Assembly: GCA_963843255.1 (NCBI GenBank)
Contig: CAWJJQ010000009.1
Span: 930,001 to 994,000 of the forward strand
DNA length: 64,000 nt
Direction: 5' to 3'
Source: Bog-159 sp963843255
Lineage (GTDB): Bacteria; Acidobacteriota; Terriglobia; Bryobacterales; Bryobacteraceae
In this document: piece after piece, positions 8,499 to 16,330 of the stretch
Layout of the letters: each line of letters opens with the position of its first letter
How positions within the stretch are numbered: position 1 is the stretch's first letter
Program-made: the position numbers and the translations under genes
Notes under the pieces: model-generated
The model's input: only the letters and a program-made list of their open reading frames with translations
What the model was told of the DNA's origin: nothing
Database searches by the model: none

Positions 8499-8764
8499 AT
8501 CTTGACAGCATCCCGAAGCTCGGCCGCGGATGCCGGCTGACCCAGGACAACCTGCAAGCATGGATCCTTTTGATCCCCGAGGGCGTGCTGCGTCTCTCCG
8601 GACCCGGTCCGCAAATTTTGCAGCGTTGTAACGGCCTTTCTACCCTCGGGCAGATCATCGAAGATCTCGAACGTTCATTTCCTGGAGTGGGCGCCGGACA
8701 AATCGCCACGGAAACAATCGAGTTTCTTGAGAAGCTGGCGGAGCGGCGCATCGTCATCGAATGA
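8495..8764 (+). CDS. pqqD: PqqA-binding chaperone PqqD
   Basis: An 89-residue RiPP recognition element that binds PqqA and presents it to PqqE. Family features are P-x-L-x-x-G-x-R-like (PKLGRGCRLTQDN), LLIPEGVLRLSGPGPQIL and the C-terminal helix FLEKLAERRIV. ATG 8495 overlaps the pqqC stop by 4 bp and gives the usual length; longer upstream readings lie inside pqqC. It ends 4 bp inside pqqE. Confidence 0.95.
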   Translation: MNLDSIPKLGRGCRLTQDNLQAWILLIPEGVLRLSGPGPQILQRCNGLSTLGQIIEDLERSFPGVGAGQIATETIEFLEKLAERRIVIE

Positions 8765-9846
8765 ACACCAGGCCGCATTCCCTGATTGCCGAAGTCACTC
8801 ACAGATGCCCTTTGCACTGTGTCTACTGCTCGAATCCGCGCGAGATGCGTGGCCGCGGAGAAGAACTTCGCGCCGGCCAGTGGGCCCGCGTTTTTGCCGA
8901 AGCGGCCGATTTGGGAATCTTGCATCTCCATCTCACCGGGGGCGAACCGGCCTCGCGGCAGGATCTGCTCGAACTTGTCTCCGCCGGCCATCGCGCCGGC
9001 CTTTACTTGAATCTCATCACCTCCGGCCTGGGTTTGAACGAAGACCGCCTGAAGGCGCTGCTCGATCACGGCCTGGACCACCTGCAGTTGAGTTTTCAGG
9101 ATTGCGAAGAAGATCCCGCCAATCAATTCGCCGGCACGCGCGCGCACGCGCTCAAGCTGGAACTGGCGAAGATCATCGCCCGGTACGAGGTTGCCTTCAC
9201 CCTGAATATAGTGGTCCACCGCCAGAACCTCGGCCGTCTGAAAGCGATGATTTCGATGGCCGGGGAATTGGGCGTCGACCGCGTGGAGATCGCCAACGTT
9301 CAATACTACGGCTGGGCACTGGCGAATCGCGGCAGCTTGATGCCCACCCGCCGCCAGATGGAGGAATGCGTCGCCTTGGTAGCCGCCGAACAGCAGCGCC
9401 TCAAAGGCAAGCTGCGGATCGATTTCGTGCCGCCCGATTACTACGCACGCTATCCCAAGGCCTGCATGGGCGGCTGGGGAAATGGGCTGATGCTCGTCGA
9501 TCCGGCGGGCCGCGTGCTCCCCTGCCACGCCGCCGGCGTAATCCCGGGACTCACGTTCGACAACGTCGCACAAAAGCCGCTTCGTTGGATCTGGGAAGAG
9601 TCGCCTGCATTCCAACGCTTCCGCGGCGAGGAGTGGATGACAGAGCCTTGCCGTTCCTGCGACCGCCGCGCTCAGGATTTCGGAGGCTGCCGTTGCCAGG
9701 CTATGCTGCTCACCGGCGACCCCACTGCCGCTGATCCGGTGTGCGTCTTAGCGCCCGGCCGCAACATCGTCGACGCCATCCTCGTCGAGGCCAACTCCCC
9801 CAGCGGTCCAACGCGCGATTGGGTCTACCGCATCGACCCCGTCTGA
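8761..9846 (+). CDS. pqqE: PqqA peptide cyclase PqqE (radical SAM)
   Basis: Radical S-adenosylmethionine enzyme that forms the carbon-carbon bond between Glu and Tyr of PqqA. The radical-SAM cluster motif is C16-x3-C20-x2-C23 (HRCPLHCVYCSNP). A SPASM domain with auxiliary iron-sulfur ligands lies at the C-terminus (CMGGWGNG, VLPCHAA, EPCRSCDRRAQDFGGCRCQ). At 361 aa it has normal length. No pqqF protease is seen in the window, which is common because other proteases release the product. Confidence 0.97.
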   Translation: MNTRPHSLIAEVTHRCPLHCVYCSNPREMRGRGEELRAGQWARVFAEAADLGILHLHLTGGEPASRQDLLELVSAGHRAGLYLNLITSGLGLNEDRLKALLDHGLDHLQLSFQDCEEDPANQFAGTRAHALKLELAKIIARYEVAFTLNIVVHRQNLGRLKAMISMAGELGVDRVEIANVQYYGWALANRGSLMPTRRQMEECVALVAAEQQRLKGKLRIDFVPPDYYARYPKACMGGWGNGLMLVDPAGRVLPCHAAGVIPGLTFDNVAQKPLRWIWEESPAFQRFRGEEWMTEPCRSCDRRAQDFGGCRCQAMLLTGDPTAADPVCVLAPGRNIVDAILVEANSPSGPTRDWVYRIDPV

Positions 9847-9890
9847 TCGATCGGCGGGTGGGGCCATGTAACCATGGATCTGGAGTGACG

Positions 9891-10292
9891 ATGAAAACGG
9901 AATTGCTGCGATTCAACGGAGCCGTCCAGCGGGATCCCGCCATCGATCGGTGGATGAAACAGCATGCGGGTGAATTGGGAGCCATCGCCCGCGAGTGGTT
10001 TGAGATGATGCGAAAATGTGGCGACGAAGTTCGCGAGCTTTTGCATGACGGCTGTCCGGTCGCGTGTCTGGGAGATGCGCCCTTCGGCTACGTCAATGTA
10101 TTCACTTCGCACGTGAACGTCGGCTTCTTTCAAGGCGCGGCGCTGCCGGATCCAGCCCGCTTGTTGCAAGGCACCGGCAAGTTCATGCGTCATGTGAAGC
10201 TCAAACCGGGAACAGCCACGAACGCCGCGGCCCTGAGCAGGCTCATCAGTCTGGCGTACGCGGATATAAAGGCGCGCGTCGAAAACGGGTAG
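9891..10292 (+). CDS. DUF1801 domain protein
   Basis: A 133-aa soluble protein. The core HDGCPVACLGDAPFGYVNVF followed by SHVNVGFFQGAALPDPARLL and GTGKFMRHVKLKPG matches the DUF1801 (YdhG-like) fold. A ribosome site (CTGGAG) precedes ATG 9891. It follows pqqE by 44 bp on the same strand and might be cotranscribed, but no link of DUF1801 to PQQ is known to me; cotranscription is inferred from spacing only. Confidence 0.8.
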   Translation: MKTELLRFNGAVQRDPAIDRWMKQHAGELGAIAREWFEMMRKCGDEVRELLHDGCPVACLGDAPFGYVNVFTSHVNVGFFQGAALPDPARLLQGTGKFMRHVKLKPGTATNAAALSRLISLAYADIKARVENG

Positions 10293-10299
10293 CTCAGAA

Positions 10300-10384
10300 G
10301 CGCAAAGGGGCGCGTGTCCGCGCCGCCAGGAAAGGATAGGAACTCGCGAGGTAATGGCGGCGCGGCCGTGGCCCCGTTTTGCGC
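10300..10384. repeat. Single 98-bp-family palindromic repeat unit
   Basis: One diverged copy of the ilv-array unit: left arm GCGCAAAGGGGCGCG then CCGCGCCGCCA, a loop of similar length, and right arm TGGCGGCGCGGCC ending GGCCCCGTTTTGCGC. Differences from the array lie mainly in the loop and arm interior, while the pairing ends are kept. It sits 8 nt after the DUF1801 stop and before the convergent lptB gene, a position where a hairpin could end transcription. Confidence 0.85.
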
Positions 10385-10505
10385 GACTTCTTTAGGAGAG
10401 ACGCCTTGCGGCCGCAGGCGACTCCACCCAGGCAGCGATGGATGCTGGACGGCGGTGCTTTTTCACGGTAAAGCCGCTATCCAACCCGCCCCCCAGGAGC
10501 CAACC

Positions 10506-11234
10506 CTAAATCTGCAGGCTGAACGACTCGCCCAAATACACCCGCTTCACCTCCGGATCCCGCGCCAGCGCCTCCGGGCTCCCCGCGCGGAAAATCCGCC
10601 CGTTGTCGATAATGTACGCCCGGTCCGTCACCATCAGCGTCTCCCGCACATTGTGATCGGTCACCAGTATGCCGATGTTGGCCCGCTTCAATTCGAAAAT
10701 GATGCGCTGCAGCTCCAGCACCTGGATCGGATCGATGCCCGAGAACGGCTCGTCCAGCAGCAGGAAGCTGGGGTTGATCACCAGCGACCGCGCGATTTCC
10801 ACGCGCCGCCGCTCCCCGCCCGACAGCATGTAGCCCTTGCTGCGCCGCACCTTCTCCAGGCCCAGCTGCTCGATCAGCCGGTCCATATTTTCGCGCCGCT
10901 CGCGCCCCCGCAGCGGCAGCGTTTCGAGGATCGCCATCAGGTTCTCCTCTACCGTCAGCTTGCGGAATACCGACGCTTCCTGCGGCAGGTAGCTGATCCC
11001 CTTCCCCGCCCGCTTGTACATAGGCAGCGGCGTGATGTCCACGTCGTCCACCAGGATGTAGCCGGAATCCGGGCTGATCAGTCCCACGATCATGTAGAAG
11101 GATGTGGTCTTGCCCGCGCCGTTCGGCCCCAGCAGCCCCACCACTTCCCCCTGGTCCACGCTCAGCGTTACGCCGTCGACCACCTTACGCCCGCGATAGG
11201 ATTTGGAGATCTCCCTGGTTTCCAGTTTGCTCAT
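10506..11234 (-). CDS. lptB: LPS export ABC transporter ATPase LptB
   Basis: Cytoplasmic ATPase that powers extraction of lipopolysaccharide from the inner membrane with LptF/LptG. Walker A is GPNGAGKT (residues 36-43), the signature is LSGGERRRVEIARSL, Walker B is FLLLDEPFSGIDP, and the switch region has TDHNVRETL. ISYLPQEASVFRKLTVEENL is typical of LptB. At 242 aa it is of normal size. Its start overlaps the 3' end of the lptC/lptA gene by 4 bp, matching a lipopolysaccharide-transport operon. lptF and lptG are not in this window. Confidence 0.95.
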   Translation of the reverse strand: MSKLETREISKSYRGRKVVDGVTLSVDQGEVVGLLGPNGAGKTTSFYMIVGLISPDSGYILVDDVDITPLPMYKRAGKGISYLPQEASVFRKLTVEENLMAILETLPLRGRERRENMDRLIEQLGLEKVRRSKGYMLSGGERRRVEIARSLVINPSFLLLDEPFSGIDPIQVLELQRIIFELKRANIGILVTDHNVRETLMVTDRAYIIDNGRIFRAGSPEALARDPEVKRVYLGESFSLQI

Positions 11235-13588
11235 TGATGGTGTTTACGTACGATATGGCTCACAGCAGGTTGCGCCACCGAGCCATTGACGAGCAACCGG
11301 TCATCGTTGGAGTAGTAGGTCAGCTCCGCGCCTCGGGTATTCCCGCGGAGGCTGTCGTTCATGTGAGGATCGCCGCCCCGCAGCACGATCTTCTCCTCAT
11401 CAGTGTAATACTCGGCATGTTCGCTCGTGCCCACCCGCGTGCGGATCGGCCCCGTCTGCACGATCTGTACCGCGCCGTCGGCGAACGCCTTCTGCAGCCG
11501 GTTATCGGCGCCTTCTTCAGCCAGCCACGAGCGCAGTTCCGTCGCCTTCATCTGCAAGCCGCCGCGGTTCAGGAACACGCCGCCGGAATAATGCGCCAGC
11601 CGGTCCTGATCCGTGTACACCATGTGCGGAGCCTTCACCAGCGTGAAGATCGCCGGCGCCGCATCCGCCTGCCCGTCCTTGGGCGCCGCGGCTTTAGCAT
11701 CGACCGGTGCCGGAACATGCCCCGCGGGATGCCCATCGGCTGCCGGCTGGCCTTCGTTCTTCGGCTCTTCCCGCGATTGCGTCACCACGTGCCCGTCCGC
11801 CACGATCGTCCGCTTTTCACGGTCGATATCCACATGGTCCGCCTGCAGCCGGTTCACCCCCTGCCACAACACCACTTCGCCGTCGTACTTCACCAGGTGG
11901 TTGTGATTGGCTGAGTTCATAGTGCGCGCCACCGCCTGCAAAGGCTGATCCCCCGATAGCATGGCGGAGTCGCTCTTCTTCTTTTCCTGGTCCGGCAACC
12001 GGCTGGAATTGACGTGGCCCTCGGCGGTAAAGTTACCAGTCTTCTCGTCGAGCAAAATGTGGTCGGCGGTGGTGTTGCCCGTGTTGTCCCACATGCGCGC
12101 GTGTTTATCGAGCGTAATCCGGTTCTCGGCCTGCTCCAGAATCCCGCGATCCGCCCGCGCCTTGCGTTCGCCCTCCTGATACGAGAAATCGCCCCACTGT
12201 TCCATACGCGCCAGTTGGCTGGTCTTCGGATCGAAGGTCGCCGAAACGTTCTTGCTCACCGTGATGGTGTTCGGATGCTTCTTGGCTGCCTCCGCCGGCG
12301 GCGGCTCGCTTTCCGTACGGCAGTTGGTAGAGCTGAACGCCTGGATGCGGTTCTGCGCGCCATATGTGATCCACATGCGGTCGCCCGTGAATTTGCGGTG
12401 CCGCTGCACCGGCAGGTTGGGCAGGAATTCCAACTCGCTGGCGGCGTGCGTCTCGATGCCCGCCAGTTCCCGCCCGCCCGGCCGCATGGTCATTTGAATG
12501 ACATCGCTGCGCAGAATGCGCGATTCCGCCGCATCCTTGCCGGGCGTAGGCGTCGCATTGGGGTCCGGCTTCGATTCGAGCACCCCGTGCCCTGTGACCA
12601 ATGTCTCCGCCAGCGTGGCTTGGCCATTGTAATCGGCGAAATGCATTTCCACGTGGTCCCCCGTGGCCGTCACCTGCGATCCCTCGCCCACCGAGACCAG
12701 CCGCGCGTTGCCCTCGCCCGTGATCTTCTCCACCTCGCCCGTATCGCCGTAGTCCACCGTCAGGTGATCGGCCCCGTATTGCAGCTTGCGGTTCGGATAC
12801 TGATCCGTGCCGTGCGCGTTCTGCGCCTCGATGTGGTGGATCGAGTTATCCTCGAGCGCAATCACCGTTTCCCCCGCCTCGACCACCGTATTGTCCCGGG
12901 TCATCCGCGCCCACGGCGACAGCCATACCCCGGCCAGGTTCTCGCGGTAAATCACCTGGTTCGATTCGATCTTCATGGGCTTGGCATGCGGGCCCGGCGG
13001 ATTCCAATTCAGCTGCGCGTGGCTGTTCAGGAACAGCTCGCGCGTGCTCGGATCGTAGGAGGCGCCCATCGCGCTGCCATTGCCGTTCTCGAACTTGAAC
13101 GACGCGGGGCGATCCGTGGTAGCCTTGCCCGTGCCGCTGTCGAACGTGACTCCCGACGTGTGAATCGAAACCAGCGTGTGCTTGGGCGGCCCTTCGTTGG
13201 GCACCGCCAGCGTGATATCCACCGCTCCATCCGAGTAAAGCCGCTTGTCGCTCTGGTTATATTCCGCGTGCGCGCTGTGTACCAGGTTGTAATTGGGACC
13301 GTGCATGGACGGTAGCTGCAATTCCACCTGCTCCAGTTCGATGTGGTTGGAATCCTTCACCTGCCGCGAGTCTTTCGCCGTAATGCGGCAAATCGTGCGG
13401 CTCTCGGGCGGCTCGGAGGTCTCTATGTACGTCCAATCCTCGGCGGCCGAAGCCAGTTCCGGCGCCATGGATTTAGGCTTTTGGGGGGCCTGTTCGCGAT
13501 TTTCGCGGTTCTGCAGGCGGAAAATCGCGGCAACGCCAACGAGGATCACTGAAATGGCTACCAGAATAAGCCAGCGCGTGCCTCGCAT
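11231..13588 (-). CDS. LptC-LptA fusion: LPS export bridge protein
   Basis: A 785-aa envelope protein. The N-terminus has one membrane anchor (WLILVAISVILVGVAAIFRL) followed by an LptC-like beta-jellyroll (ICRITAKDSRQVKDSNHIELEQVE, YSDGAVDITL). The remainder is a long series of OstA/LptA-type strands (LTVDYGDTGEVEKITGEGNA, ATGDHVEMHFADYNGQATLAE, VKYDGEVVLWQGVNRLQADH, RTIVADGHVVTQS, AELTYYSNDDRLLVNGSVAQ). Proteobacterial LptC and LptA are separate proteins of roughly 190 aa each, so this is a fusion with extra repeats. It likely forms an anchored periplasmic bridge carrying lipopolysaccharide from LptB2FG to the outer membrane. It overlaps lptB by 4 bp. Confidence 0.85.
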   Translation of the reverse strand: MRGTRWLILVAISVILVGVAAIFRLQNRENREQAPQKPKSMAPELASAAEDWTYIETSEPPESRTICRITAKDSRQVKDSNHIELEQVELQLPSMHGPNYNLVHSAHAEYNQSDKRLYSDGAVDITLAVPNEGPPKHTLVSIHTSGVTFDSGTGKATTDRPASFKFENGNGSAMGASYDPSTRELFLNSHAQLNWNPPGPHAKPMKIESNQVIYRENLAGVWLSPWARMTRDNTVVEAGETVIALEDNSIHHIEAQNAHGTDQYPNRKLQYGADHLTVDYGDTGEVEKITGEGNARLVSVGEGSQVTATGDHVEMHFADYNGQATLAETLVTGHGVLESKPDPNATPTPGKDAAESRILRSDVIQMTMRPGGRELAGIETHAASELEFLPNLPVQRHRKFTGDRMWITYGAQNRIQAFSSTNCRTESEPPPAEAAKKHPNTITVSKNVSATFDPKTSQLARMEQWGDFSYQEGERKARADRGILEQAENRITLDKHARMWDNTGNTTADHILLDEKTGNFTAEGHVNSSRLPDQEKKKSDSAMLSGDQPLQAVARTMNSANHNHLVKYDGEVVLWQGVNRLQADHVDIDREKRTIVADGHVVTQSREEPKNEGQPAADGHPAGHVPAPVDAKAAAPKDGQADAAPAIFTLVKAPHMVYTDQDRLAHYSGGVFLNRGGLQMKATELRSWLAEEGADNRLQKAFADGAVQIVQTGPIRTRVGTSEHAEYYTDEEKIVLRGGDPHMNDSLRGNTRGAELTYYSNDDRLLVNGSVAQPAVSHIVRKHHQ

Positions 13589-13624
13589 CGTTACTTCTTA
13601 TTGTAACAACGGTCCGGCCTAAAC

Positions 13625-14698
13625 CTATCTGCGCGCGCCGGCGGCGGCGTTCGGTCGCGGAACCGCCTCCGGCACGGGAGCCGGCTTGGCCTCCGCCTCT
13701 GGCTTGATCAGGCCCAACAGCCGGCGCAGTTCCGTATCTACCGCCGTGCGGATATCCGCGTTGTCCTTCAGGAACTGCCGCGCGTTTTCGCGGCCCTGCC
13801 CGATGCGCTCGCCCTTGTAGCTGAACCACGATCCGCTCTTCTCCACCAGGTTCTGCGCTACTCCCAGGTCCAGCAGATCGCCTTCTTTGGAGATGCCTTC
13901 GCCATAGATAATGTCGAATTCCGCCTCCCGGAAGGGCGACGCCACCTTGTTTTTTACCACCTTGACCTTGGTCCGGTTTCCTACCACCGTATCGCCGTCT
14001 TTGATGGCCGCGATGCGCCGGATATCCACCCTGATGCTGGCGTAGAACTTCAGCGCGCGTCCGCCGGTGGTGGTCTCGGGATTGCCGAACATTACCCCGA
14101 TCTTCTCGCGGATCTGGTTGATGAAAATCAGGCAGGTCTTCGATCGCGAAACCACGCCCGTCAGCTTCCGCAGCGCCTGCGACATCAGCCGCGCCTGCAG
14201 CCCCATATGGCTGTCGCCCATTTCGCCGTCCAGTTCGGCCTTGGGCACCAGCGCCGCCACCGAATCCACTACCAGCACGTCGATCGACCCCGACGCAATC
14301 AGCGCACCCGTGATTTCGAGAGCCTGCTCGCCGTAGTCCGGCTGCGATACCAGCAAATTATCGACATCTACCCCCAGCTTGCGCGCATAGGCCGGATCGA
14401 GCGCATGCTCCACGTCGATAAACGCCGCCATGCCGCCCTTCTTCTGCGCCTCCGCCACCACCTGCAGCGCGATGGTCGTCTTGCCCGACGATTCCGGCCC
14501 ATAAATCTCGGCCACCCGGCCCCGCGGAAAACCGCCTACGCCCAGCGCCGCGTCCAGCGAAATCGATCCCGTCGAAATCACGGACACCGGAACGATGGCA
14601 TCCTTCGACCCCAGCCGCAAAATCGAGCCTTTGCCGAACTGTTTTTCGATCTGGCCGAGCGTAAGATCCAGGGCGCGTGCGCGTTCTTTCTCATCCAT
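13625..14698 (-). CDS. recA: Recombinase RecA
   Basis: DNA strand-exchange ATPase and SOS coprotease. The start MDEKERARALDLTLGQIEKQ then FGKGSI is the conserved RecA N-terminus, which fixes ATG 14698; the longer upstream frame is noncoding. Walker A is GPESSGKT (residues 67-74), and EHALDPAYARKLGV, LLVSQPDYGEQALEI, VDSVAALVPKAELDGEMGDS and LIFINQIREKIGVMFGNPE-TTTGG follow. The Pro/Ala-rich C-terminal tail is short. The length is 357 aa. A consensus -10 box ends only 6 nt before the ATG and there is no Shine-Dalgarno site, so the mRNA may be leaderless. No LexA operator was recognised. Confidence 0.98.
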   Translation of the reverse strand: MDEKERARALDLTLGQIEKQFGKGSILRLGSKDAIVPVSVISTGSISLDAALGVGGFPRGRVAEIYGPESSGKTTIALQVVAEAQKKGGMAAFIDVEHALDPAYARKLGVDVDNLLVSQPDYGEQALEITGALIASGSIDVLVVDSVAALVPKAELDGEMGDSHMGLQARLMSQALRKLTGVVSRSKTCLIFINQIREKIGVMFGNPETTTGGRALKFYASIRVDIRRIAAIKDGDTVVGNRTKVKVVKNKVASPFREAEFDIIYGEGISKEGDLLDLGVAQNLVEKSGSWFSYKGERIGQGRENARQFLKDNADIRTAVDTELRRLLGLIKPEAEAKPAPVPEAVPRPNAAAGARR

Positions 14699-14704
14699 GT
14701 GGAG

Positions 14705-14710
14705 ATTATA
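14705..14710 (-). promoter_or_regulatory. recA -10 box adjacent to the start codon
   Basis: On the minus strand TATAAT is followed by CTCCAC and then the recA ATG. A transcript begun 6-8 nt after this box would start at or within the start codon. The -35 region is not consensus (TTCGCC at 16-nt spacing). Confidence 0.5.
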
Positions 14711-14766
14711 GCAGTGTATGCAACAAGGCGAAAGCAAGGCGAAGATACAAACCTCTATTTTCAGCA

Positions 14767-14812
14767 GTGGGGCAGACCCCCGGCCTGCAGGAGGCCTCTC
14801 AGGCCTCCCTTC
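14767..14812 (+). repeat. Double-hairpin dispersed repeat, copy 1
   Basis: In the 375-bp gap between recA and the beta-helix gene. It begins GTGGGGCAG and holds two adjacent hairpins: GCAGAC/GCCTGC (one mismatch) and GGAGGCC-TCTCA-GGCCTCC (perfect). A second copy lies at 16361-16405 in the same orientation. The rest of the gap (14699-14766 and 14813-15073) shows only the recA -10 box and no further feature I can support. Confidence 0.75.
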
Positions 14813-15073
14813 CAGCATTGACGCCCACCCAAAACCATCTAACCAACTGATAAAACACAATTTATGGACCACCAAAGCAAGCCGCCCGATCGCGTAGTGG
14901 TATGTTGATATCAGAGTAAGAGGAACCAGACCCCCACAGCCCGCCCCAAACCACCCAATGTTACACAATGCAACACGATGTAACGCAAACCAGTGTTTCT
15001 AACCGCTTGCTTCACCAAACCCGAGGCGGTATCCTAGTCCACCGGACGCCAAATTCACGGCCCAGGAGCTTCT

Positions 15074-16327
15074 ATGACTCGGACATCCATCGCCCTGCTC
15101 GCTACCGCGCTGTCTCTCACCCTGTGCGTTTCCTGCGCGAGTAAAGGATCCGGCCTCGCCGCCGGTCCCGATTTTCAAAAACGCTTCCAGGAGGCCCTGA
15201 TCAACGCCAAGCCCGGCGCCACCATCGACCTGCCGGAAGGCCGCCTCGATATGGATCGCGCCCTCTCCCTCTCCGTCGATAACGTCACCATCCGCGGCCG
15301 CGGCATCGACAAAACTATCCTTTCTTTTAAGAACCAGAAAACCGGCCCGGCCGGCCTGCAAGTCACTTCCAACGGCTTCACCATCGAAGACCTGGCCATC
15401 GAAGACACCAAGGGCGACGCCCTCAAGATCAACGGCGCCAACGGCGTCACCGTGCGCCGCGTGCGCACCGAGTGGACCGGCGGTCCCAGCGATAAGAACG
15501 GCTCCTACGGCATCTACCCTGTGCAATGCAAGAACGTCCTGATCGAAGAATCGGCTTCCATCGGCGCCGCCGACGCCGGCATCTACGTGGGCCAATCGAG
15601 CAACATCGTGGTGCGCCGCAGCCGCGCCGAAGCCAACGTGGCCGGCATCGAGATCGAAAATTCTCAGTTCGCCGATGTCTACGAAAACAAGGCCGACCAC
15701 AATACCGGCGGTATCCTGGTCTTCAATCTGCCCGACCTCCCCGTAAAGGGCGGCGGCAACACCCGCGTCTTCAATAACGAAATCCAAGAGAACAACACCC
15801 AGAACTTCGGCGCCAAGGGCAGCATGGTAGCCAAGGTCCCCACCGGCACCGGTGTCATCGTCCTCGCCACCAATCACGTGGAAGTTTTCAAGAACACCAT
15901 CAAAGACAACAACACCGCCAACGTCTCCGTCATCAGCTACTTCACCACCGGCAATCCCATGAACGATGCCACCTACGATCCCTTCCCGGAAGCCATCTAC
16001 GTGCACGACAACATCATTTCCGGCGGCGGAACCAACCCCAGCGGCGAGTATGCCGACGTGCTCGCGCCGGTGGTCGGCAAACCCATGCCGGCCATCCTCT
16101 TTGATGGCATCCTGAATCCGAAGAAACTGACGGCTGCCCGGCGCCTCCCCGACGACCTGCGCATCTGCATCCAGAATAATGGCGACGCCAATTTCATGAA
16201 CTACGACGCGGGCGGCCACTTCAAGCACGTCAGCCGCGACCTGAAACCCTACGATTGCTCCCTAACGCCGCTCTCCGCAGTCAATCTTCCCACCGCCCCA
16301 GCCGCCCCGCCGGCCGGAGGAAATTGA
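15074..16327 (+). CDS. Parallel beta-helix repeat lipoprotein (TIGR03805-like)
   Basis: A 417-aa exported protein with a hydrophobic signal and lipoprotein-like cysteines (LATALSLTLCVSCASK). The mature part is a right-handed parallel beta helix of about 20-residue rungs (VDNVTIRGRGIDKTILSF, NGFTIEDLAIEDTKGDALKI, ANGVTVRRVRTEW, CKNVLIEESASIGAADAGIY, SSNIVVRRSRAEANVAGIEI, TNHVEVFKNTIKDNNTANV). To my knowledge this family (TIGR03805) occurs beside the diheme cytochrome family of the next gene (TIGR03806), exactly as here with a 3-nt gap. The biochemical role is unknown; polysaccharide binding or processing is a guess from the fold. Confidence 0.85.
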   Translation: MTRTSIALLATALSLTLCVSCASKGSGLAAGPDFQKRFQEALINAKPGATIDLPEGRLDMDRALSLSVDNVTIRGRGIDKTILSFKNQKTGPAGLQVTSNGFTIEDLAIEDTKGDALKINGANGVTVRRVRTEWTGGPSDKNGSYGIYPVQCKNVLIEESASIGAADAGIYVGQSSNIVVRRSRAEANVAGIEIENSQFADVYENKADHNTGGILVFNLPDLPVKGGGNTRVFNNEIQENNTQNFGAKGSMVAKVPTGTGVIVLATNHVEVFKNTIKDNNTANVSVISYFTTGNPMNDATYDPFPEAIYVHDNIISGGGTNPSGEYADVLAPVVGKPMPAILFDGILNPKKLTAARRLPDDLRICIQNNGDANFMNYDAGGHFKHVSRDLKPYDCSLTPLSAVNLPTAPAAPPAGGN

Positions 16328-16330
16328 AGC

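Noticed and set aside
12014..13315. 433-codon plus-strand frame opposite the lptC/lptA gene
   Set aside because: Arginine/histidine-rich antisense shadow; the minus strand has clear LptC/LptA motifs and an overlap with lptB.
14699..14968. 90-residue N-terminal extension of RecA
   Set aside because: RecA proteins begin at MDEKERARAL; the extension crosses a hairpin repeat and a promoter-like box and has no conserved sequence.
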